Source: Hippopus hippopus (Eukaryota > Mollusca > Bivalvia > Cardiida > Cardiidae). Taken from it: a stretch of DNA of 64,000 nt. Numbering within the stretch: position 1 is the first letter of the stretch; every line of letters begins with the position of its first letter. The notes under the pieces are model-generated. The model ran no database searches. It saw nothing but the letters and a program-made list of their open reading frames with translations, and was not told the origin of the DNA. This document shows positions 20,578 through 32,500 of the stretch, piece after piece. The stretch covers positions 51,536,252 to 51,600,251 of the forward strand of contig OX328096.1 of assembly GCA_946811185.2 (NCBI GenBank). Direction: 5' to 3'. A program made the translations under genes and the position numbers.

Positions 20578-23500
20578 CTGTAATATCAAAACAAGGAAAT
20601 GAACGTTCGGCCTAAACTTTTGCGCTCTAAATGAAACAGGGTGGACTTTGCAAACTAATAAAAAATATACCTTTTGTACTTTTTCTTATAATTATATCTA
20701 TCAACCCTTTAAGTACCTTTCACAACTTTAGCCGTCCTTGTGGCTAATACAGATCACGCTTATACTGGATAAAACGTGCAGTCTGGTATTCGATCTACAC
20801 TGTTCACCCTGCCGAGACATTGTAGAGAAAAGCAACCTTGATATTGCTCTTATTTGAGACTCAACTCTACACCATACTTGTCCATTTCGCTACAACATTG
20901 ACGTAAGCCCTTTATCACACAATGCCGACTTTCAACGTCCACGAAAGAAAACAACTTGTCCTGGGTCTGTACCCATCAACCATTCTTAATCCTTATCCTG
21001 CTAAATAACTAAAATGAAATTTTCATTCCGATTGTTAAAAACCCAAATACTGCTATTTCAAAATTATGTTTTCGGGAATAATATCTTCTTATTGGACAGT
21101 GTAGATCCAAGATCAGGCTGCACGTTCTGTGCAGTCTGATCTTGATCTACAATGTCCGCAAAAGGTCAGTGAGTCGTGCTTAGCAGCCTGGGGGTTAAGA
21201 ATATTCTTACTCGAGAACTTTCTAAATTTGAAAATAACACAACTTCTGATTGGCTAAACCACTTACATTAGCCATTAAGAAGTTGTGTTTCTTCAAACTC
21301 AGAAAATCTCAGATATAAAAACTAAGAATGTTCTTAAGAATGGTTGTTGAGTACAGCTCACTGGACTTCGAACTGGTACTGGTCAAGAGTGCGGCTTTTA
21401 CGTACACCTGCCCGTTTGGGCACCAGAAAAATAGACACTTGTTTTCAGTCTGGAAAAAAGACCAAGTTTTATATTGTTTAGGGTGTCTCAGCAAAGCAGT
21501 TAGTAACATCAAAGATCAGACTGTATGTTTAGTGCAGTTTGATCATGTTCTTAAGTAGTCATTAAGGCAGCTATAATTTTGATAAAGCATAGAGATAAAA
21601 TATAACTAAGAACGTAATCTTTTCCCTTTTCAATGCAAACAGATGTCTTTAATGGTTTTTAAGATAAACTGTGTGTAAACACTAAATTGGTCACTACGGC
21701 AACTATATAGTTTTGATTAGGCATAGAAATAAAACATAAATAGAAATAACCTTTATAATTTTCAATGCTTAAAAATGGGTTTCAGATAAATTTTGTACAC
21801 ATAAACTGGTCACTTAGGCAACTACGAGTATAGTCTTGATTAAGCAATAGAGCTAAAACATAGACAGAAATAACGTTTATCCTTTTCAACGCAAAAAAGA
21901 TAAACTGTGTACACTGGTATATCGAACTTTATCTCTTTAGCGATGAATCCGGCTGTATTGGCTTTTGCAGACCACGTAGATCAAAATCAGACTATATGTC
22001 CATGCAGTCTGATTTCTGTCGTCTGCCAAAGCTAATATAGCGACCTGAACATGCAGTCTGACCCTAGATTTAGTCTGTCAGCGGCCTCGCCAGAAATTCT
22101 GTAAAAAGATAGCCTAGAGTTTGCCATTTATGCATGCCGGTATTTTGTACTGACCGAGAATGCCCATTCCTTTTATCAAGCACAATAAGAAGGTAACATT
22201 TCTAGTGTAAAATGACTTACGACAACTCTTCCCTAAGTCTTTCTATTTTCAGTAACGCTAGATCGAGCTCGTGTTTAGCTTTCCAAAGCTGCGTCTCACA
22301 CAGCGGATCTTTACATCTGTGACGTTTATGAAAGTCTATTGCGTCGATGACTGACTGTTCGAATGTTAAAGATTTCCCCATACTCTGGAAATAAAAGCAA
22401 ATAATTTAAACTCTGTCCCCGTTATGTATAGCTTTACTGCATACAAATGAGTTTAACTGGTACTCATAAATATGTGAGCTGTCGCCGTGATATATCTGGG
22501 GTAATGTTAAAAGCGACCAGGGATCGTATATACACATCCCTGAAGCGACGTAAGACAGCGTTCAATCAATCAACCGCTATAAATTATCAAAGGTATTTTG
22601 CAATGGTCAAATGTCCATGACCTACGCTAGCGCATGCGTGACTCAGCACAAAATTGAAACAGGCGGTGCCCTTGTCATTTTAGAGAGTGATGTCATTCTC
22701 GTAATTTTTTTTTCAGATGAGAAACCCTGTATTGTAACTACCCTGAGAAAGAAGGTTTTTGAAAATCTTGTGGAAAAAGAAGGAAATGCAGGTTAACAGC
22801 ATTTTCTTTTTTTCCCGCAATGTTTTCTACCCTTTCAAAGACAGACAGCATCATTTTGAGCCATATTTAACCCTTTACCACACAATCCCTACTTTTAACG
22901 ACCCTGAGAAAGAAGCCTTTAGAAAACATTGTGGGAAAACGAGAAAATGCTGGTAACCAGCATTTTCTCCTTTTCCCACAATGTTTTCTACCCTTTCCAA
23001 AACAAATTCCAAATTTTCAGTAACTGCAGCCTTGATTCTATAATCCTGTTTACGCCCCTGTTTGAAAGTAGACGCTGGTTACCAGCATTTTCTTCTTTTT
23101 CAACAATGTTTCAGACCTAGTTTCTCTTGGGTCTTGGAAAAACGTGACCATGTGGTAAGGGTAAAAAAAAAAATGGAATTGGTTTTATATGATACCTACC
23201 AAACTTACTAACGAACAGCAACCACATTTGTCGTATTTCTTTAAACATTTCCGCCCAAATTTGAAGTAACAATGTTCTAGCAATAACAATATAGTTCCTA
23301 ATAACACACCACTTGCTAACAGAATAAAAGCGCTCGTGAAATTCAAAATTCCTATATCATGACTAGATTTGTCTTTTTTGTCCTTCAGCGCATGACAGGC
23401 GCCTGCCAGCCAGAACTTCTGTAATCTCTCAAGTTCTCCTGAAAAGAACAACAAAAATGGAGAATCAAATGAACTAGCTACAATAGATTAAACATATTTG

Positions 23501-26500
23501 TTTTAAGAATGTTTTTGACACAAGTTCTGCAACGTATATCAATTCCGTGATGATGGCTTTCTGGAAACCCAAACCTTGCTTGGGTTGTATTCGCTAATTC
23601 AAGGTTACATTCTTAGTCTAACTCTCAAGAATGTTACCCAGGGTAAGGTTGACCCGGCCAATCGCAAAATTCGAAACAACGACCTCTGACTCATGAGGCC
23701 GACGCTTTTTCCTCAAAATATGGATGTGAACCAGTTATTTATTTCATACTTTTCGGTAGTTTATCGAGAAATAATGGTAGATTACGGTTTGATATTTCAC
23801 GGTAACGACCAGTGAAAAATACTAATGTCATATTTTCTAATTCTTCAATTGAAGGCGGAAACAGTAGTTCCCGTACACTAGTTGCCTAGGTAAACAGCGC
23901 GTGCCATTCAACCAGAGGGAAATATGACGTGATTTACGCGCATTTACCCTACATTTTTCGCGCTTTACGCAATATTATAATGCATTGCTAAGTGGGGAGG
24001 TACGCCACGGGGAATAACCGTGCTGGATTTTGATGAAAATCCCAACAAAAAAGGGGTTAGAAGCATAAAATAAACAAAATATATTTTTGTTCAGTAAAGA
24101 TCGAAATCTGTTTCACTTTACGTTTATATCATAATATCAATCAGTCTGATACAGACAATAACATGTGCATACACATAGCTAGTACTTACATTGTCACTAA
24201 TGAAAATATTACCGATGATGTTCACCCGATGAAAAAATTTTGATCTTTCACCGAAAAAAACTAATATCCTCTATATACTCGGATACATCTAAAGGAAGAA
24301 TCTCTAAGTGATATCATCGTTTGTATTCAGATGTAAAATTTTCAGTCATTATTTTCAATATAACTATGGTTAGAATAGCAAAGCAACTACCCTCTAGCTA
24401 AAACTTTGACTCGCTGTTTTGTCCAACTGCATAATCTTTCAGCGGCATCGGAAACTTAGGCTGTTTTCCAAACAATGTAGATCATCATCAGACCGCATAG
24501 TTTGTGCAGTCTGATCTTGCATCTACATTATCAGATATTTGGGACAATTTTCCCCCCAATAAAATCGATGGATGATTTGATAATGAGAATATACCTAGCT
24601 CAACAGTTGGTTAATGCTGAATCAGACGTCAAGATATAAACGTATGTAACTTTCGCATGAGAATCTTCATTTATAAAACAACTTATGTTGTGGGTGTTTA
24701 TTTAAATAGCTTAGATGAGTCAATTTACATGGATGCCAAAACCATAGATTTTTGTCAAGACCGTGATGTAGCCCATTAGACTTCCGCAGCCCTGAGATTC
24801 CAAACCAAGTAAACTTACCATTAGTTTGCAATTCCAGCAATATTTTGTTTACTTCTTCTATATGTGGCGATCCTTTGGGGAAACCAACACCGTATCCTGT
24901 CATGGCGTACCATTTACCCACAGTAATTAAATCACAGTCTTTGTCCCGGCCCGCATTGTATTCCAAAACTGTGGCATCGTATATAAACGCATGAATCTCC
25001 CTGAAACAATATGCTAAAAGTAATCCTCCATCTTTGATACAAATGACAAAAAAAAAACCCCTGGAATCTTATGTATCAAAGTGCATAATATCGACCTCCC
25101 TCTCTGGTACAGATAAAAAAAGGCCAGTTTCATGCAACGATAAAAACAATTTCAACCACTCTTTCTGATACAGACAATAACATGTGCATACAGCTTGACT
25201 GATATCAAATAATGTCTCACCATTCACATTCTTCCTGATACAGATGTATGTCCATAATATCAACAGCTCTCCTTAATACAGATGTGCAAAGTATCAAAAA
25301 CAAGAAAACGTATGAAAAAGGACTAGTTCCTTTTATCTACGTGCATAATATCAACCTCCCTCTCTCGTACAGATGAAACTATAAAACCCATCTTACCTCA
25401 TGTGACAATGTAAGTACTAGCTATATGTATAATAATAACCATTCTTTTCTTGTTACAGACGAGCATGAAATCAACAACTATACAGATGTGCAAAACAATA
25501 TCTGATACAAGTAGGCATAATATCAACTACTGTCTCTGATGCAGGTGTGCATAGTATCAATCATTCTTTCTGATACAGCTGTACGTAATATCAGCCATTC
25601 TCTTTGATACATTCCTGAATAACGTCAATAAATATCTCTGATACAGATGCACATAAAACACGTATCAACCACCCTCTATGATACAGATGTGTGTAACATC
25701 AGTCACTTTCTGTGATATAGATGGGCATGTTATCAGTGACTTTCGCTGAATACAAATTTGAATTATATCAACCTCTTTCTTATACAGATGAAAAAAAACC
25801 GCTAACTTCATGGAACGATGTACATAATATCTACCACACCCTCAGATACAGATGCCCGTAATATTAATCACTCTGATACAGATATGCATAATATCGCCGC
25901 TCCAGTAAAACGGAGTTAAATGCATGTTCGTGATGTATTATACAAAGCAAGTCGTCACATAATATTGATCCATTTTGTCCAGAAAACGACTGAATAATAA
26001 AGTAGAATTGTCTTTTGACTAGTAGAAACTTTACTAATAGTAAACAATTTCGACGAAAGTCATTCTGCGCGGACTGGACAAGCTGACATGAGTCGATACT
26101 TTCTGCAGATGCATGAAACATTTTTTTCAAGAACATGTCTCACGTCATTTTCTCTGTTAAAGATGAAAAACTGGAAAGGTACATGTATATGCATCTTCAT
26201 GTAAAGATGTAAATTGGAGTATATACAGGCGATCTGAAAAACCTGGCTGAAACATGCCTCCCGAATTAGTGTGGAGCAGTTCTAATTCCTCGTGAGGGCC
26301 ATGTCATTCGAGATGAATCATTGGTAAATCATTCATAAACCAATCCATATTAAGTAAGAAATATTTTCGAACATGATGCAATTATAGCAATAGTTACAGG
26401 CTAAAATTTTTGTCGCACATGTGTAAGCCACACATAATCGGACTCTTACCCTCTCTTTAATGTCGCAATGCCTTCCTCAACGCCTGATTTGTTGTATTTC

Positions 26501-29500
26501 TGCATATACCGGTGCATTCTGGGATAGTTCTTTTTCAGGTTGTCTTCGGTGCTGCCCCCGGGAACTGTCGCAAACCGGAAATGGGGTGTCATTGAAGTCG
26601 GGTTAGTCAACTGAAATCGATTTCCGTTTTTAATAACAAGTTAAATTATTTCACCACATATTAGTAAGGATTACTTTATAAAAATGACATTATTTTTTCC
26701 GGCAATGTCTAATAGTAGTAATAAGGTACAATAACGGATTTTATATGGAAAAGACTACCATGATGGTAGCGAAATCGTTTTCCATTAACCGGTCAGTACC
26801 GTATACATAGCCTCTATAAATCAATGAAAACTTTCACATCTGGATGGGAACTATTCTTAACACCTGGAGCTGTATTCACCAACCATTCTTGATAACATTC
26901 TTAGTCTTTATATCTGTAATTTTCTATATTTGAAAGTAACACATCTTCTGATGGTTTAGCCAATCATAAGTTATGTTACGTTCAAATTTAGAAAATTCTG
27001 GGGAACAAGACTAAAGAATGTTCCTAAAAAGTCTGGTGAATACCGACCCAGGGTTACAATTAAGACAAACTTTGTAGTTGATTCTAATTACAGGAATTTA
27101 AATGGTTTTCATTTTATTTTATTTGTCATACAAAACATCAAAGATCTAGATGTAGGCATTATGGTTCCAGGCTAGTAAAACTTTCATACTTCTCTGGGGG
27201 CAACCAACGTGTGTAACACAATGATATAAATACCATCTCCAGACATTTCTATTTCCCCATTTTATGTACAATCGTGAGCATGCATGCTAAATTGTGATTT
27301 TGGTGGGAAAATTCAAAAACCAGAAATTGGAGGTTTGACCGTTTATAAAATTTCGGTAATCGGACATTACCGATTTCGATATAACCCAAAGAGTTTTATC
27401 TTCACCAGACGACCAACTTTTAGATTTGTCCATACTGAAGGAATTTTTCGGGGAGGAAGGGGGGTGCATATTGACTCTTTGTCAGACAACAAAATTTTTT
27501 AACCGGCCAAACTGAAACCATGTGCAAACGACATGTTAGATGCAGTCAAATGATGGATTTTGTCAATGAAAGGTTAGCAAACATTTTGGGAAATAGAAAT
27601 AATTTTTGGTTCCGAGCATTTTTTCTTTTTACTCCACAATTTTTTAAAAGCCTTGTGTCCCAGAGTCGTTACACGGGATTGCTTGGTAAATGGTTAAATG
27701 TGGTTCGAAGAATAGAAATTATCTTTAAATGGCTAGTTCCCAGTATGTTCTCCTTTTTCTCGGCTTCCAAAGATTCGTTAAACGCTTAATCCCGAGTATT
27801 AACTATCCCAAGGAAAAGAGCTTTTGAAAACAATGTTGCAAAAGGAGAAAATGCCGGTAACCAGTATTTTCTCCTTCTCCCACAATGTCTTTTACCCTTT
27901 CAGGAAAAAAACCCTAATTTTTGCCACACTTAGTTTTCTTTTGCAAATGCTTTTAAATTGGACCAGTCTAAAATTTTGTCGTTTAAGCGTTAAACACGCG
28001 ATCGTTTGTAAAGGATCAAATAACCTAATCATAATTCAATAGATATTCTTACCCTCCAATCTTGGATACCACTAAGGTCAAAATATTCCTCTATAGTAAT
28101 CATAAACGCAGCCAGGTTAGCTGTGTAGCTAGCCAAGAACACAAGAGCAAACAAAGCCCACACATTGGCCAAGAACCGGCTTGACATTCCACGTGGATTG
28201 TCCGTCGAGACCGAGGCCCCGAATAACATTGCCCAAATCAACCAGAACGATCGAAAGAGGGAAAATTTGTGTTCTGAAAACGAGAAAAATTGGTTGTTGA
28301 AAAAAAATGCGACAAGGGTTTTTCCATCATAAAAAGAAAATAGTTACTATTTTAGCCAATTAAGAACGATAAATATCTAAGAAATATTAAGTTTTTCTAT
28401 GGAAAGAAGCTAGAACAAGAAAATAACGTGACCATTTAAACAATGTTTTTTTTTTTTAATCCACTGATACGGGAGATCACTCCCTTCTTACTGCATAGCT
28501 TCTTCCCGTTTAAAATTAATACCTATCGGCCACGTTGGAAAAAATTCTCTTTGGCTCTATGGTTAAGGTGTTGGTCTTGTGAACCTCAATAAACGACGAT
28601 TGTTTCCGCACGGGTTCGAATCCCGCCAGGTGCGTTTTGTATTTGAGCTATGCATTCGTTGCTAACTTTCATAATCGTAAGACCACACAGAGAAACTTGT
28701 AGATATGCAGTTACTCAGAAGTAATTAAACAGACTTTAATTCACTGCATAGCGTAAAGATTATTAATTATTTTCAGAAAAAAATATTATTATACGTGGGA
28801 CTTGCTCTGTGAATAGGGGGCTTAAGGCATTTGTAAAAAGTATAGACTCTAGTCAGCCTGCGAAGTCTGCACAGGCTGATCCGGGCCGAAACTGTTTGCT
28901 TTTGGTCAATTTTCTGTTTGTCAAAGGACCAGTTTACCTCATGGTTCAGTCAATTGTTTGATAAAATAGACTGCATGAATCCATAATTATGTAATGACTT
29001 GCTTGGTACAATGTATCACTGAGATGCATTAAACCCCCTTCCGCCAGAGTCCTGCTCTTATGGTATCTGTTCATGTTTTTACTGTTGGACTATTTACAAG
29101 TACCTATTCTGCGATTTGTAATCTCTGTTGTCCTTTGCGAAGAGTTCAGACAAAGATCAGTCTGCCGAACCGTACAATCTGATTTTGATCTGCGCTCTGC
29201 GATACCTAATTATTTCTTAAAGCTTACCAGTCTGTAAACAGTGAATAGTTCCGATTCGTTGATTTGTTTGATACTTAAGTTAAAAGCCTAATGAAAGCTA
29301 GAAAAAGTAATAGAAAACAACAGAAAAATATAACATTTTGAAAAAAAAAAGCAAATAATCGCATATAAACTGCTCCATTTCAAGCCTTTGAATGATCAAT
29401 AAAAATCAAAAAGAAGACTGGTATTCTAAGGAAAAGTTAACTTTACTTATGAATTTTCCTAAGTGTTAAACAGTCGTAAGAACTAACATGTCTGGAGTGG

Positions 29501-32500
29501 AAAAATGAAAGCATATGCAAATGATTTGATCAAGCTAAAATATGTCATAGTCAAAAATTATCTGACTTGAAAGAACAGACGTAGAATAGACAGATAATTT
29601 TTTTGTTATCCACGAGACGAAATAAAACATGCATGCCGAGCACCATGATTTGAAAAAAAAAAAAGCTAAACTTTTAGAAAATAATTTGTTTTTATAACAT
29701 TCAAAATGTACAAGATCACAATTCATATTAAATTACTAATTCCGAGAAAATTCATGCATATCATTAACTTTAACACTGAAATTATCGAAATGCAAAGCCA
29801 TTGGCTTATAAAGCCTTTATGCAATCCATTTTTTTTTTAATTAATGACATGAGATTGACCGTCTCTAAAATTTTATTTATCGATTTATATTTACTGTCCT
29901 TGACCTGGATTTACCTCCGGAAGTTACCTCTCAAGGATGTTTTTCCTTTGTCGAGTCCACTTGGGCTCAGCCATTCAAAGATAAATATAGATGCACCAGT
30001 AGCATGGACACTAAATACTAGGATTAAGCACCACGAGGGATAGTCGTACGGTTCTGAAAGCCAAAAATAGAACAAATGCCTAGATTTATCTGCTGCACAG
30101 CCGAGGTTCTTAGTCAACAAAGTGTAAATGTATTTGAATCATAGAGATGAAATTCAACATGTGCAAGCCATGAATGATCTATGGTACTTTTAGTTTGAAG
30201 AGTTTTTTGATCATTTATTTCTCCAAGATTCAAATACATTTATGCATATTTAAACTGACAGCTAAGGCCTTGAATAACTAGCCATCGAATCTTTGATCGC
30301 CAACTGCACGAATGTATCTTGAATAACAAATACTGATACAAATTCTACAAAGAGGACAACAAGTGATACACGAAGCTGGTACGGTATTCACACATAATTG
30401 AAAAGTTTCTAAGACAGAAAGACTGCATGAGCGTCGGTTTTGAAGAGCAGTTTCCGTTATTGAGTGAGGGTCTGTACATAACGTCACCTGTAAACATTTG
30501 AGACCAGCCTGGTTCTCCGAGAGTTTTCGTTTCGCAAATCTATAGATGGATCTATTGTCGGAGTCACAAGCAGTAAATAAAAAGACAACTACGTACACGG
30601 CTTAAAAAGAAGTTACATAGGAGCCAATGTACCTGCAAACATCTCCGCTGAAGAAGGTAGTAGCTTTGATTCGATTGCAAAAGCCTCATGACGGGTGTTA
30701 TATAACATTTGATTCATCTTTCATTTCAACAAATACAAAAGAAAAACTTATATATCGACCAGCAACGTGTAGAAAAAAAAAGTAAACACGTGCATAATAC
30801 CACGTTCCACAAATCTTAACAAGATACAGTTGAATGCTTTTTCCATTAGCCAAATCCAAGATTTGATATAGAGTTTTCTGAGCGAAATGGAGAAACTGAA
30901 AGAGAAAGAAAATTTTAGAGCAATTAAACATGCCATCATTCTTGCCTTTCGGTAAAGTTTACAGGTCAGGATTTTAACTTTTCCAACGGCAAAATACTTA
31001 GTATGAAGTATTTTTGTCATTGTTCCAGGAATGGTTCAAGGGTGTCTTTCCCTTTTGTGCAGAGGCTGCATTCACCAGCCGTTTTGGATATTCTTTTGAT
31101 TATAATCTCCAAGAGGTTAAGAATTTGATTGTCTGAGACAGAACGTTTCTTCCAATCACATAGCTTAGAATTAAGGGTAAAGATGGTATTAAAATACGAT
31201 GCCTGGTCACTCAGCCAACCTAAGTTTGAGAAAAGTTGTTATAAAACCGTTTTTTAAGGACCTTTACGTCAAATCCACAGAACTTTTACGAAAGGATGAT
31301 CTCATTATCTCCATTTTTCCTCAAATTTGTGAAATAATACATATAATCAAGATGAATTAAGCCGTGCTTTATGAAAAGGGGGTGTAATGCGTTTGCAAAA
31401 AAGTATAGATCCAGATAGATATATTATCGGTTAAGATGGACCCGTGTACCGCAAGACGAGAAGTCATTAGAGGAGGTCCTGAGTTTAAACAAAATAAGAA
31501 AAGACAAACAATATCTAGGCCTTATTTCTTATACAGTCCACGACATTTATGAGGAAGAGGATACAAAACCCTTTACCAAACGATCCTATGTTTTGACCTT
31601 TCTCAGAAATAAACCTTCGAGGGAAAAGGAGAAAAGACCGGGAACCACAGTTTCCTCCCTTTCGAACATAAATTCTCATTTGAACCATTTCAATTTATCG
31701 TTTCCAAAATTGGCCTGCAACACGCAAAAAGGGACATTCGGACATCTGCGTAAAGTGTCGTCTCGGATCAGTCTGCGCAGTCCGCGCAGGCTAATCCGAG
31801 ACGGCACTTTCCGTTTTTATGTAATTTTCTGTTTTGCGCAAGTCTACTGTATCACAAAATCTAGCGTAGTCGTAAAATGCCGTCTCGGATTAGCCTGCGC
31901 GGACTGGGCAGGCTGATCCGAGACGACACTTTAAGCAAATGTCCGAATGCCCCTTTTCGCGTGGTGCAAGCCATTAATGCTTTCAGTATGGACAAGTCGA
32001 AAATTCAATCGTTTGGTAAAGAGTTAAAAGAGTGCAGAAAATGCTGACTTGAGGCTCTACACATGTAAAAGTAAGATAAGGGAAGGTCATGACTGAATCA
32101 TGCAAAATATTTGTCACCAGAAGTTCGGGTCTGGAATACAACCTTCAAATGAGTTTCCCATATTGAGCCCAACGGGACTAAACCACTCGGTCGTAAAGAT
32201 GGCCGAGGCCACAACAGGTATACAAAGAAGCATGATGAGGAACCAGGAAAACATATCAAACGGTTCTGTAAGCAACAGGCAAAAGGCATATAAAGTGATG
32301 AAATTCTATAGAAGTCTTTAACGCAAATACCATGCATGAAAATATAGGATGTGACAGAGGTTGACATTTAAAAGAAAAGGTTATTGCGCGAGCAATTTTA
32401 GTGAATGGGTTTGATAAAAGTTTATTTAAAAAGATAACAAATGTCAGATTCTGTTTATCACATAATTGAATCTCACAAAAAAATACTGCCATGTTATGAG

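Noticed and set aside
28545..28630. Functional tRNA gene
   Set aside because: The B box and T-arm are good, but acceptor strands do not pair and the anticodon stem is broken; kept only as a tRNA-like remnant.
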